Notes: generated by a model from the letters alone, not told the origin. A stretch of 51,557 nucleotides of DNA from Oscillospiraceae bacterium (GCA_012729855.1 JAAYCI010000052.1:1-51557); one strand, 5' to 3'. Numbered from the stretch's first letter, positions 1-8,426 are shown. Translations and numbers: made by a program.

Positions 1-1
1 C

Positions 2-100
2 ACTGATTATCTCTCTTACTACAACAACCGTCGTATCAAGGCAAAGCTTAAGGGCTTGCCGCCTGCTCTTCACAGACAACAAGCCCTTATGGCTGCTTAA
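2..100 (+). CDS. IS3-family transposase, C-terminal end (partial)
   Basis: The frame ends in a Tyr-rich segment (YLSYYNNRRIKAKLKGLPP) followed by a short tail and TAA. This is the usual C-terminus of the integrase-type OrfB transposase of IS3/IS150-group elements, where the YNxxRxK motif follows the DDE domain. Only the last 32 residues are inside the window. An inverted repeat at 111-135 closes the element ten bases after the stop. The matching left end of another copy is at the far end of the window. Confidence 0.85.
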   Translation, partial: TDYLSYYNNRRIKAKLKGLPPALHRQQALMAA

Positions 101-110
101 TTCATTCTTT

Positions 111-135
111 GTCTAACTTTTTGGGGTGCACTTCA
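111..135 (+). repeat. Right terminal inverted repeat of IS3-family element
   Basis: The sequence ending GGGGTGCACTTCA is the reverse complement of the repeat at 51433-51457, with one A of length difference in an A-run. The outer ends are TG/CA, as in IS3-family elements. The base following the element starts the flank ACC. Confidence 0.88.
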
Positions 136-185
136 ACCCGCTGGGGTTTTTATTGTAACCGGCAGCCTTTTTGCGCGCCAAAGCG

Positions 186-623
186 CTACATCTGCTTGCT
201 GTACCGGTTCATGTAAAAAATATAGGTGCCCACAACAAACAGGTGGGCCGCCACCAGTATCAATATTACATATACCGGCACTTGCAGCAGCGCAAAAGCC
301 AGCATAACGGCACTGTACACAAACAGCGATACCCTGTAGGCTTTGGCCATGGCCATGTGGTTAAGCTGCTGGTTGCGTTCGTCGTTTACCTCTATTTCCT
401 TTTGCCGGGCGGCTTCGGGGTGCTTGCGGAACACCAGCTTGTTCACCACGGCCGCCACATTGCCGCCCAAAAAACCCGCGCCAATGCCAATGCCCAAATA
501 AGGCAGCGTTTTCAGCAGGCCTTCGGCCTCCGCCCACAGGCGCGCAAACACCACACCGGCCACCATCAGCGCCAGCCCCACCAGTGCCAGCACTATGTTT
601 CCAACCATGCTTTTATTCTTCAT
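186..623 (-). CDS. Four-helix membrane protein paired with an XRE regulator
   Basis: A 145-residue protein with about four hydrophobic segments in two pairs, separated by a charged loop (FRKHPEAARQKEIEVNDERN). The start chosen is ATG 623 because a GAGG lies about nine bases upstream; ATGs at 641 and 638 are also in frame. It overlaps the end of the HTH gene by 11 bp, so the two are translationally coupled. Small membrane proteins of this kind are common next to short XRE regulators in Clostridia and may be the regulator's target. I cannot assign a function. Confidence 0.7.
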   Translation of the reverse strand: MKNKSMVGNIVLALVGLALMVAGVVFARLWAEAEGLLKTLPYLGIGIGAGFLGGNVAAVVNKLVFRKHPEAARQKEIEVNDERNQQLNHMAMAKAYRVSLFVYSAVMLAFALLQVPVYVILILVAAHLFVVGTYIFYMNRYSKQM

Positions 624-825
624 TGTCCTGTTCCTCATCATAAATGAATATCTCCTCTATCGTCATGCCAAAATACCTGGCAATCTTGAATGCCAGCAGG
701 ATGGACGGGTTGTACCGCCCGTTTTCCAGCGAGCCTATGGTCTGCCTGGAAACCTCCAGCGCGGCGGCCAGCTCTTCCTGCAGCAAGCCCCGCTGCCGGC
801 GTATTTCCTCCAGCCGGTTTTTCAT
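613..825 (-). CDS. XRE-family transcriptional regulator
   Basis: A 70-residue protein that is essentially one Cro/C1 helix-turn-helix: the recognition region reads LEVSRQTIGSLENGRYNPS, followed by the MTIEEIF tail typical of the short YozG/YgzD-like regulators. ATG 825 is chosen because GGAG lies nine bases upstream; a longer frame starting at 897 lacks such a site. It overlaps the membrane protein gene downstream. The pair probably forms one autoregulated operon. Confidence 0.85.
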   Translation of the reverse strand: MKNRLEEIRRQRGLLQEELAAALEVSRQTIGSLENGRYNPSILLAFKIARYFGMTIEEIFIYDEEQDNEE

Positions 826-919
826 GGCACCATCTCCTTCACAGATGGAAAGCAAGCTTTCCATTATCAGCATAACATCTGCTTTCCAAAATGTCAAGTT
901 TGCTTTCCATGGTTACAAT

Positions 920-956
920 AAAAAGCCCCCACGATACCGTTTGAATATCGTGGGGG
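920..956 (-). terminator. Rho-independent terminator of the BIG2 protein gene
   Basis: An 11-bp perfect stem (CCCCCACGATA at 926-936 with its complement at 946-956) and a 9-nt loop. On the minus strand it is followed by CTTTTTATTG. It lies about 40 bp after the stop of the 994-2607 gene. Confidence 0.9.
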
Positions 957-993
957 TCTGGTATCCCGTTCGTATTTTCAATCGCCGCGCTTC

Positions 994-2607
994 CTACTTG
1001 TACATCCGAATGGTATACACCCCATTCATGGGTTCGCTGCCAATAAAGACGGTGTCGTCATTATTAATGGTCAGGGTTTTGCCGTCTATGCTGCTGGCGG
1101 TGTAGGGCGATGTTTTGGTCTCGTAGCTTAGCGGGTATGCCCCGGGGCCCTCATATAGGGTAAATGCGCCATTTTCATCGGATGTTTTAGACGATGCGTA
1201 ATTATATTCGTTGGTCACGGTTATGGATATGCCCGGCAGTAGCTCCCCGCTCACGTCGTCCACAACGCGGAACTGCAGTGTACTGCTGGGTGTTCTCACC
1301 TGGCCTTTGGCATACGTGCTTTTTTTGTAGCCAGGCTCTGTCTGCGTAACAGAAAACATTCTATTTTCTGTCATATAATCGCTATTTACTTCAATCGACC
1401 ATGCGCCACTCGGGTCTACAACGGCATCATAGTATGTAGCTGTATTTGGGCCGTGGGTGTTGCTGATGGACATATGAATGGCGGCACCCGGCACGCCCCT
1501 GCCGGTTATGGCCGCATCGGTTGGCCGGGCAGGGTTGATGGTCGGCTCGTCACTGCCCACCTGATAGCTTATCGAGAATGGGTTGGCTAAGGTTCCGTCT
1601 ACGGTGGCAACCCCTTGATCCACCACCACGGTATGGGTCTTCCCATAGGGCTTGTTGCCCGGCAAAACCGCCACCTGTTGCAAGGTATAGGTTCCGGCGG
1701 CAACCGTGTTAAATACCAGGAAAGCATCGTCATCGGGTGGGGTGGTGGCCGTGTATACCGGAACCCCGGCCTGATATAGCGCAAACGTTTCCCCGGGCAG
1801 GCGTCTGCCATCCGGGCTGTACACCGAGACACGGAAGGAAGCGGAGGGGCCCGGCGGGGTAGCAGGCGGCTGGGAGTCACTGGGCGCTGGCGGCTGGGAA
1901 GACGCGTCCCCCGGCTGGGAAGATGTATCCGGCTGGGAAGATGCGTCCGGTTGTTGGGATGCGTCCGGCGGCTCCGAAGTGGTATCGGGCGGCTGGAAGG
2001 ATACCGGCGGCACCACTGTTATGGTGCAGCTCGCCTTTTTGCCGTAGGTATTGGTGGCGGTTATTTTGGCCTTCCCCACCCCCACAGCCGTTACCTTGCC
2101 GCGCGCAGACACCCTGGCCACCGCGCGGTTGCTGGTTGCCCACGACACTTTTTTTACCTTGGTGCTTTTTGGGTTCCATTTTTGAACCGACAGGGACACC
2201 GTATCGCCCTGCGCCATCGTATGCTTTTTGGCGCTCAGCTTAATGGATTTGTTCCGCACACCCTGCCGCACGCGAATGGTCGCCGTGGCCTTTACCTGCG
2301 GGTTGACGGTGGATGTCGCGGTGATGATCGCCGTTCCCGCGCTTTTCGCCCGGGCAAGCCCTTTGGCATCCACCGATACCACATCGGCTCTGTCTGTGGC
2401 CCATTTCACCTTACTTTTTGCGCCCTTGGGCTTGACGCTTTTGACCGACAGCTGAAATATCTCACCGGTGTACAGGGTTTTCCCTGTGACATTCAGCGTG
2501 ATTTTTGTTGGTTTGTAATTGTGTGCCGCGGCAGCCGTGGCCGCACCCGGCCCCAGGCAAAGCGCCGCCAGCACCAGTACCAGCAAAAAGGTTCCCAGCC
2601 GTTTCAT
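994..2607 (-). CDS. Secreted protein with BIG2 and SpaA/CnaB-like domains
   Basis: A 537-residue protein with a Sec signal peptide (MKRLGTFLLVLVLAALCLGP, cleavage near an AAAA stretch). Two bacterial Ig-like group 2 domains follow (about 30-112 and 115-198, each with the VKWATDRADVVSVD or ATSNRAVARVS type core). A Ser/Pro/Gln/Asp linker (about 200-255) of repeated SQPP/SQPD units comes next. Then a prealbumin/SpaA-like domain (about 256-340), an Ig-like segment (about 345-435) and a carboxypeptidase-regulatory/CnaB-like domain (about 440-530). It ends in TIRMYK with no LPXTG sorting signal and no C-terminal anchor, so it is probably released or held non-covalently. The start is supported by GGGAG upstream. 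It is monocistronic, with a terminator downstream. Confidence 0.82.
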   Translation of the reverse strand: MKRLGTFLLVLVLAALCLGPGAATAAAAHNYKPTKITLNVTGKTLYTGEIFQLSVKSVKPKGAKSKVKWATDRADVVSVDAKGLARAKSAGTAIITATSTVNPQVKATATIRVRQGVRNKSIKLSAKKHTMAQGDTVSLSVQKWNPKSTKVKKVSWATSNRAVARVSARGKVTAVGVGKAKITATNTYGKKASCTITVVPPVSFQPPDTTSEPPDASQQPDASSQPDTSSQPGDASSQPPAPSDSQPPATPPGPSASFRVSVYSPDGRRLPGETFALYQAGVPVYTATTPPDDDAFLVFNTVAAGTYTLQQVAVLPGNKPYGKTHTVVVDQGVATVDGTLANPFSISYQVGSDEPTINPARPTDAAITGRGVPGAAIHMSISNTHGPNTATYYDAVVDPSGAWSIEVNSDYMTENRMFSVTQTEPGYKKSTYAKGQVRTPSSTLQFRVVDDVSGELLPGISITVTNEYNYASSKTSDENGAFTLYEGPGAYPLSYETKTSPYTASSIDGKTLTINNDDTVFIGSEPMNGVYTIRMYK

Positions 2608-2735
2608 TCGGTTCTCCCGTTTGATATAAAAGTATTCTAAAAACCCGCAGCCGGCAAAACCCGTTCTTGACCAGCCGTTTGGGCAGGGTGATTATACACA
2701 GAAGCGGGCACATATGCAAGTCGGATATTTATAAC

Positions 2736-2762
2736 AAACACCGCTGCAAAGCAGCGGTGTTT
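2736..2762 (-). terminator. Terminator of the ABC-F gene
   Basis: A 12-bp perfect stem with an AAA loop (AAACACCGCTGC and its complement). On the minus strand it is followed by a GTTATAAATAT stretch. It lies 24 bp after the stop of the ABC-F gene. Confidence 0.75.
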
Positions 2763-2785
2763 GAAGCAATTTCAGGGCTTTCAGG

Positions 2786-4696
2786 CTATTCTGCTTCGGT
2801 GGCCAGCAGCCATTCCTCCATCACGGCATCCAGCCGTGCGGCATTGGCTTTCAGCGCCTCACTCAACGTGGCCAGCAGTTCATAATCGCTGGCGTTTTGC
2901 GGGTCGGCCAGGGCGGCGTTGTCGGCGGCTATCTGGGCTTCCAGCTCGGCCAGCTGCTTTTCCAGTGTGGCCAGCAGGGTGCGGCGCTGGGCGTCTTTGG
3001 CGCGCTGCTCCTTGCTGCGGTAGTTGCCTTTATCGGCTTTGTCCGGCCTGTCGTCGGCCGTTTGCGCGGCCTGCTGCACCGGCAGGGCCTGCCGCGCCTG
3101 CTTGGCGGCGGTGTATACGTCGTAGTTGCCTTCGTACCGGGTGAAGCCCTCCGGCTGCATCTCCAGGATGGCGGTGGGCACCTGCCGCAAAAAGTAGCGG
3201 TCGTGGCTTACCACCAGCACGGTGCCGGCAAAGCTGCGCAGGGCGTCCTCCAGCACCTCCTTGGCCTGGTAGTCCAGGTGGTTGGTGGGCTCGTCCAGCA
3301 CCAGCACGTTGGCCCGGCGCATTTGCAGTATGGCAAAGGCCACCTTGGCGCGGTTGGCGCCCGAAAGCTGGCGCACCTGCTTGTACACCGCCTCGCCCTC
3401 CAAAAGCAGCCGGCCCAGCGCGCTGCGTATCTCATATTCGGTTTTCTGCGGGTACTGGCTGTGCACGGCCTCCAGCACGGTGCTTTCCATGTCCAGGCCG
3501 GCCAGCTCCTGGTCAAAGTAAGCCAGCCGCACGTTGCCGCCCCAGCGGGCGCTGCCCTCGTGGGGCAGCAGGTTCTGTATGGCCTTCAAAAAGGTAGACT
3601 TCCCCACCCCGTTGGGCCCCACCAGCGCTATTTTTTCGTCCCGCCGCACCTCCAGCTCAATGCCGCTGAACAGCCGCCGGGCATGTTCGCCTGTCCCCAC
3701 CGTCACGCCCAGGTTTTCGCACTGCAGCACGGTCTGGAAGGGCTCCACGTCAAAGTCGAACCGCAGGCGGATGCCCTTGGGCTCGGGCGGCGGCTTTTCC
3801 AGCCGCTCCATCTTTTCCAGCGTGTTGCGGCGGCTCTGCGCCATCTTGGTGGTGGAGGCCCGCACCAGGTTGCGGCGCACGTAGTCCTCCATTTTGGCTA
3901 TCTCTTCCTGCTGCTTTTCCCAGGCGCGCAGGGCGGTTTTGCGGCGCTCGGCCTTTTGCACCACAAAGCTGGAGTAGCCCCCCTTGTAGCGGGTAAGCTG
4001 CCGGCGCTCAATCTCGCAGATGTCCCCGGCCACGGCGTCCAGAAAGTAGCGGTCGTGGCTCACCACCACCACGGCGCCCTTGTAGCCTTTCAGGTAGTCC
4101 TCCAGCCAGGCCAGCATGGTAAAGTCCAGGTGGTTGGTGGGCTCGTCCAGCATCAAAAGGTCGGGCTGGCGCAATAGCATCTTGGCAAAGGCGAAGCGCA
4201 TCTTCTCCCCGCCGGACAGCGTTTGCACCAGGGTGCCGCGGTCGAACCCGGCAAAACCCAGGCCGTTCAGCACCTTGTCTATCCGTTCGTCTATATGGTA
4301 GCCGTCCATCGCCTCAAAGCGGGTGGTCAGGCGGGCGTATTCCTCCAAAAGGCCGGCGTCGCCGGGGGCGCTTTCCAGCTGTTTGGCACAGGCGTCAATC
4401 TCCCCCTGCAGCGCGTCCAGCGCCGAAAAGGCGTCCCGCGCCTCCTCCTGCAGGGTGCGGCCGCTTTCCAGCGCGTCGTTCTGGCGCAGGTAGCCGGTTT
4501 CCAGGTGCCGCGCCCGCACCACGGCGCCGTCATCCGGCTCCAGCGTGCCGGCTATCAGGTTCAGCAGGGTGGTTTTTCCCGCGCCGTTCACGCCCAAAAG
4601 GCCAATGCGGTCGCCCGCGCGCACCTCCAGGCTCACGTCGCGTAAAATCACGTCATCCAAAAAGCTCTTGGTTACATGTTGCACATTCACCAGCAT
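2786..4696 (-). CDS. ABC-F family ATPase (ribosome-associated)
   Basis: A 636-residue soluble protein with two ABC ATPase domains and no membrane segments, as in the ABC-F (Uup/YdiF/YfmR/EttA) family that acts on the ribosomal E site. First domain: Walker A GVNGAGKTT (about 35-43), signature LSGGEKMRFA, Walker B LLMLDEPTNHLD. Second domain: Walker A GPNGVGKST, a degenerate signature LSGANRAKVA, Walker B VLVLDEPTNHLD. The inter-domain linker is Arg/Lys-rich (RRKTALRAWEKQQEEIAKME) and the C-terminus (about 560-635) is a coiled coil, the layout of YdiF/YfmR-like members. Whether it is a housekeeping or an antibiotic-resistance ABC-F cannot be told by eye. A consensus promoter lies just upstream. 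Confidence 0.92.
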   Translation of the reverse strand: MLVNVQHVTKSFLDDVILRDVSLEVRAGDRIGLLGVNGAGKTTLLNLIAGTLEPDDGAVVRARHLETGYLRQNDALESGRTLQEEARDAFSALDALQGEIDACAKQLESAPGDAGLLEEYARLTTRFEAMDGYHIDERIDKVLNGLGFAGFDRGTLVQTLSGGEKMRFAFAKMLLRQPDLLMLDEPTNHLDFTMLAWLEDYLKGYKGAVVVVSHDRYFLDAVAGDICEIERRQLTRYKGGYSSFVVQKAERRKTALRAWEKQQEEIAKMEDYVRRNLVRASTTKMAQSRRNTLEKMERLEKPPPEPKGIRLRFDFDVEPFQTVLQCENLGVTVGTGEHARRLFSGIELEVRRDEKIALVGPNGVGKSTFLKAIQNLLPHEGSARWGGNVRLAYFDQELAGLDMESTVLEAVHSQYPQKTEYEIRSALGRLLLEGEAVYKQVRQLSGANRAKVAFAILQMRRANVLVLDEPTNHLDYQAKEVLEDALRSFAGTVLVVSHDRYFLRQVPTAILEMQPEGFTRYEGNYDVYTAAKQARQALPVQQAAQTADDRPDKADKGNYRSKEQRAKDAQRRTLLATLEKQLAELEAQIAADNAALADPQNASDYELLATLSEALKANAARLDAVMEEWLLATEAE

Positions 4697-4720
4697 CGTT
4701 GTGTCTCAACTCCCTTTAAA

Positions 4721-4749
4721 ACAATACCCTGCGCCCTTTGCTTTGTCAA
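4721..4749 (-). promoter_or_regulatory. Sigma-A-type promoter of the ABC-F gene
   Basis: On the minus strand, TTGACA (4744-4749), a 17-bp spacer and TATTGT (4721-4726), about 25 bp from the ATG at 4696. Confidence 0.75.
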
Positions 4750-4778
4750 ACCGCGCAAGTTTTTTCCCGCCCCGTGCG

Positions 4779-4808
4779 TTGACAGGGTGGGGGGTTTTCC
4801 CGTACACT
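4779..4808 (+). promoter_or_regulatory. Sigma-A-type promoter of the ABC exporter operon
   Basis: TTGACA (4779-4784), an 18-bp spacer and TACACT (4803-4808), about 40 bp before the ATG at 4849. Confidence 0.7.
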
Positions 4809-4848
4809 ATTTCTGGTAGAACAAAAATTTAACTATGCGAGGGCACCC

Positions 4849-5601
4849 ATGCTAAAAATCAGCCAGCTTACCAAAACCTACGCCGGCGGCAAAAAAGCCG
4901 TGGACAACCTGAGCCTTGAGGTAAAGCCGGGCGAGGTGTACGGCTTCATTGGCCACAACGGCGCCGGCAAAACCACCACCCTGCGGGCGGTGGCCGGCAT
5001 CCTCTCTTTCGACGGCGGCTCCATTACCGTAGACGGCCACGACGTGGTGCGCGAGCCGGTGGCCGCCAAGCGCGTTACGGCTTTTTTGCCCGACAACCCG
5101 GATTTATACGAGTTCCTGTCCGGCATCAAGTTCCTCACCTTCATCGCCGATATCTACGATATACCGAAGGATACACGCCAACAGCTGATTGCCAAATACG
5201 CCGACGCTTTTGAGCTGACCGGTGTGCTGGGCAGCCCCATCTCCAGCTACTCCCACGGCATGAAGCAGAAGCTGGCGCTCATTTCAGCGTTCATCCGCCA
5301 ACCAAAGCTGCTGCTGCTGGACGAACCCTTCGTGGGGCTGGACCCCGTGGCCTCCTTCAAAACCAAGGAGCACCTGCGCGAGATTTGCAACGCGGGCGGC
5401 GCGGTGTTCTTCTCCACCCACGTTTTGGAGGTGGCCGAAAAGCTGTGCGATAAAATCGCCATCATCAAGGGCGGGCGCCTGGTAGAGGCCGGCCGCACCA
5501 AGGATATCGTGGGAAAAAGCTCGCTGGAAAATGTCTTTTTGGAGATTGCGCAGGAGCGCGACCCCGGCGAGACCCATTACCTGGCCGAGGAGGACGACTG
5601 A
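4849..5601 (+). CDS. ABC exporter ATP-binding protein
   Basis: A 250-residue ATPase of the ABC-2/exporter type with Walker A GHNGAGKTT (about 34-42), signature SHGMKQKLALI, Walker B LLLLDEPFVGLDP and a switch His in FFSTHVLEVAE. It powers the membrane protein encoded next. Its stop overlaps the permease start (TGATG), which indicates translational coupling. The substrate is unknown. The four-gene plus-strand cassette ending at 8426 follows the promoter at 4779. Confidence 0.92.
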   Translation: MLKISQLTKTYAGGKKAVDNLSLEVKPGEVYGFIGHNGAGKTTTLRAVAGILSFDGGSITVDGHDVVREPVAAKRVTAFLPDNPDLYEFLSGIKFLTFIADIYDIPKDTRQQLIAKYADAFELTGVLGSPISSYSHGMKQKLALISAFIRQPKLLLLDEPFVGLDPVASFKTKEHLREICNAGGAVFFSTHVLEVAEKLCDKIAIIKGGRLVEAGRTKDIVGKSSLENVFLEIAQERDPGETHYLAEEDD

Positions 5602-7229
5602 TGAAAGCCTTCCTCGCACTGCTGAACGTCAGCTTTAAAAACCTGATACTGACCACCGGGAACGTGGGCGGCCGCAAAAAACGCAAAGCCGCCACCGGCA
5701 TGGGCTCGCTGGTACTTATCAGCCTGGTGATGCTGTATATATCGGCCATGTATTCGTTCATGCTGGGCAGCACGCTGGGCCCCCTGGGCGGGCTGGACGT
5801 TATGCTGATGGCCATGACGCTGATGGCCACCCTCTTCCCGCTGGTGTTCACCATTTTTGCCGCGCAAAGCCTGGTGTTCTCCACCAAAGACCTGGATTTG
5901 GTCCTCAGCCTGCCGGTGTCGGCCTTCTCGGTGATGCTGGCCCGCCTGATGGCCCTTTACCTGGAAATACTGCTGATGGTGGAGCTGCTGCTCATTCCCG
6001 CCGGCGTGGTGTGGCTGATGCAGGGCGGCGGCGGGGGCATAGGGTTCCTGCTGCTGCTGGTGGTAACCGGCATCTTCCTGGCTTTTGTGCCCACGCTGAT
6101 TGCGCTTATCTTCGGCGGGCTCATCAGCCTGCTCATCTCCCGCTTCCAGCGGTTTAAAAACCTGTTCACCACACTGTTCAGCCTGCTGGTGCTGGCGGGG
6201 GTCATGGTGCTGGTGCTCAACTTCAACGCCAGCTTTGGCAGTGGCGCCGAACTGCTCACCGGCGACATCGAGGGCTTCCGCGCCGCGATAGGCGGGGCTT
6301 TCCCGCCCGTGCAGTGGCTGGTGCAGGCCCTTACCGGGCCAAGCCCCCTGGTGCTGCTGGCCATCTTTGCCTGCTGCCTGCTGCCCTTCCTGTTCATCAC
6401 CTGGCTGTTCAGCCTCTCGTACAAGAAGCTGCTCACCATGCTTGCCAGCCACAAGCTAAAAAGCGACTACAAGCTGGGCGCCGTCAAGGGTGGCAGCAGC
6501 GGCGGCGCGCTGTTCCGCAAGGAGGCCAAGAAGTTCTTCGGCACGCCGGCCTACCTGCTCAACGCCGGCATCAGTTACTTTTTGCTCATTGCCGCCAGCG
6601 TGGTGGCGGTTATATTCAAGGGCACCATTGGCGAGTTTCTGGGTGAGATTGCCAGCGTGGGGGCCGAGGGCCAGATGATACTGAGCTACCTGCCCCCCAT
6701 ACTGCTTTTGGTACTGCTGTTCTTTGCCGGGCTCACCTTCATCTCCTGCGTTTCCATCAGCCTGGAGGGTAAAACCCTGTGGATTTTGAAGGAAGCCCCC
6801 ATTGGCACCGGGCGCATCTTCTTTGCCAAGGCCGGTTTCAACTTCCTGCTCAGCGGCATCACCATCGTGGTGTGCGTGCCGCTGGTTACCTATGCGTTCA
6901 ACCTGTGGCTGGCCGATATGGCGGCCATGCTGGTGTTGGGGCTGCTGTTTTCGCTTTTGGTGTCCACAGCCGGGCTGTTCATCAACCTGCTGCTGCCCCG
7001 CATGGATGCCGAGAACGACACCATTGTCATCAAGCAGAGCGCCAGTGTCATTGTGACCATGCTGTTCAGCTTTGTCATGGTGGGCGGGCTGGTGGCGCTG
7101 TTCTTCGCGCTGCAGGGCCTGGGCTTCGCGCTGTTCTCGGTCATCGCCGGGGCCATTCTGGCGGTGCTGTGCCTGCTGGCCATCCTGCTGCTGAACACCA
7201 AGGGCCGGAAGCTGTTCGCTGCATTGTAG
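5601..7229 (+). CDS. ABC exporter permease, multi-spanning membrane protein
   Basis: A 542-residue protein with about 12-14 hydrophobic segments in two halves, separated by a soluble loop near 295-320. The N-terminus is cytoplasmic and Lys/Arg-rich (GGRKKRKAATG). The size and the two-half layout match the putative ABC exporter permeases encoded beside CcmA-type ATPases in Firmicutes. It overlaps the ATPase gene by one base. No substrate can be inferred from the sequence. Confidence 0.85.
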   Translation: MKAFLALLNVSFKNLILTTGNVGGRKKRKAATGMGSLVLISLVMLYISAMYSFMLGSTLGPLGGLDVMLMAMTLMATLFPLVFTIFAAQSLVFSTKDLDLVLSLPVSAFSVMLARLMALYLEILLMVELLLIPAGVVWLMQGGGGGIGFLLLLVVTGIFLAFVPTLIALIFGGLISLLISRFQRFKNLFTTLFSLLVLAGVMVLVLNFNASFGSGAELLTGDIEGFRAAIGGAFPPVQWLVQALTGPSPLVLLAIFACCLLPFLFITWLFSLSYKKLLTMLASHKLKSDYKLGAVKGGSSGGALFRKEAKKFFGTPAYLLNAGISYFLLIAASVVAVIFKGTIGEFLGEIASVGAEGQMILSYLPPILLLVLLFFAGLTFISCVSISLEGKTLWILKEAPIGTGRIFFAKAGFNFLLSGITIVVCVPLVTYAFNLWLADMAAMLVLGLLFSLLVSTAGLFINLLLPRMDAENDTIVIKQSASVIVTMLFSFVMVGGLVALFFALQGLGFALFSVIAGAILAVLCLLAILLLNTKGRKLFAAL

Positions 7230-7250
7230 CCGCATAAAGGGGGTCTCCCA

Positions 7251-7967
7251 TTGTCCATAGTAGCCGCCATCTTCAGCATTGTGGTCTCGCTGGGCCTGCC
7301 GGTGGGCATCGTCATCTACATCGTGGTGGCCAAGCGCCAGCTGCTCATGCCCTTTGTGTTCGGCATCGGCACCTTTCTCATCACTCAAATTGTGCTGCGC
7401 AGCACGTTGCTCAATGTGCTGCAGGGTTTCAGCTGGTTCGTCGCTTTCCAAACCTTCTCGCCTGTGCTGTACTACCTGCTCATCGGGGGCCTGAGCGCCG
7501 CCGTCTTTGAGGAGGGCGGCCGCTGGCTGGTGATGCGCTTTATCATGAAGCGCAACGGCTTTACCGGCTGGGCCGACGGCGTCTCCTTCGGCATTGGGCA
7601 TGGCGGGTTCGAGGCCGCGGCCCTGGTGGGCTACCCGCTGGTGGTGCTGCTGGTGTATACCCCCGACACCGTTGCCGGCATCAACCCCGCCAGCCTGTGG
7701 CTGGGCGGCATCGAGCGCCTGTTTGCCATGATGGCCCACGTGGGCCTCAGCCTGATTGTGTTGCGGAGCGTAACGGCCAAAAAGCCACTGCTGCTGCTTT
7801 TGTCGGTGGGGCTGCACACCCTGTTCAACTTCCTGCCGCTGGTTATCCTCCACATGGGCGCGCCGGCCTGGCTGGCCGAGGTGGTGCTGGGCGTCTTTGG
7901 CATAGGCTTTTTGATGTATACCCTGCGCACCCGGCCCGGGCTGGCCAAGAAAGAGAAAGAGACCTAA
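7251..7967 (+). CDS. YhfC-family intramembrane metalloprotease
   Basis: A 238-residue protein with about seven or eight membrane helices. The motifs EEGGRW (87-92) and GIGHGGFEA (His near 117, Glu near 121) are the conserved glutamates and histidine of the YhfC family. This family is related to CPBP/Abi proteases and is thought to hold a metal within the membrane. It starts with TTG at 7251, with GGGGG eight bases upstream. It follows the exporter genes by 21 bp and precedes the DUF3887 lipoprotein, so it may process or regulate one of these products. That role is inference. Confidence 0.85.
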   Translation: MSIVAAIFSIVVSLGLPVGIVIYIVVAKRQLLMPFVFGIGTFLITQIVLRSTLLNVLQGFSWFVAFQTFSPVLYYLLIGGLSAAVFEEGGRWLVMRFIMKRNGFTGWADGVSFGIGHGGFEAAALVGYPLVVLLVYTPDTVAGINPASLWLGGIERLFAMMAHVGLSLIVLRSVTAKKPLLLLLSVGLHTLFNFLPLVILHMGAPAWLAEVVLGVFGIGFLMYTLRTRPGLAKKEKET

Positions 7968-8000
7968 CACACGACACTGCCCTGTAAGGAGGGAACCCCC

Positions 8001-8426
8001 ATGAAAAAAGCATTGGCCCTTGTAACCGCCACCCTGCTGGCCGTGCTGCTGCTGGCAAGCTGCAACACCCCCCTGCCCGGAGACCTAAACGCCGACGACC
8101 TGAAAGCCGCCACCCGCGCCGCCGGCGACGCAATTGTGGCGCGGGATTATGATGCTTTTATCGCCCTGTTCGACGCCGACACGCTGGAGGAATATGGGGC
8201 GACCATGGCTGCAGAGGACTTAGCGGCCTTCTATAACCCCATGCTGGATGGACTGGGCGAATATAAAGAAATCTCCGGCCTGGAGGTTGGCCCTTACAAA
8301 GACGCCAACGGCAACGAATACGGCATTGTGCTGATAGACCAGAAATTCGCCAATGGCACGCTGAGCCACACCGCTACCTTTAATCTGGACGGCGAGCTGA
8401 TCGGGTTTGGCATACGCAACGCTTAA
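8001..8426 (+). CDS. DUF3887-type lipoprotein
   Basis: A 141-residue protein with a lipoprotein signal peptide and lipobox LLASC (Cys 21). A DUF3887-like fold follows: the stretch AIVARDYDAFIALFDA, a central PMLDGLGEYKEISGLEVG segment and a C-terminal beta-rich part. It is anchored outside the membrane. It is the last gene of the plus-strand cassette, with AAGGAGG before its ATG. DUF3887 proteins often sit beside membrane proteases or sensors; a sensor or chaperone role is a guess. Confidence 0.8.
   Translation: MKKALALVTATLLAVLLLASCNTPLPGDLNADDLKAATRAAGDAIVARDYDAFIALFDADTLEEYGATMAAEDLAAFYNPMLDGLGEYKEISGLEVGPYKDANGNEYGIVLIDQKFANGTLSHTATFNLDGELIGFGIRNA

Noticed and set aside
2897-4177. 426-residue plus-strand open frame opposite the ABC-F gene
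   Set aside because: It is antisense to a clear ATPase, with His/Leu/Gln-rich composition caused by high-GC complementary codons and no ribosome site.
6456-7970. 504-residue minus-strand open frame opposite the exporter permease and YhfC gene
   Set aside because: Gln/His/Ala-rich shadow of membrane protein codons; no domain, signal or ribosome site.
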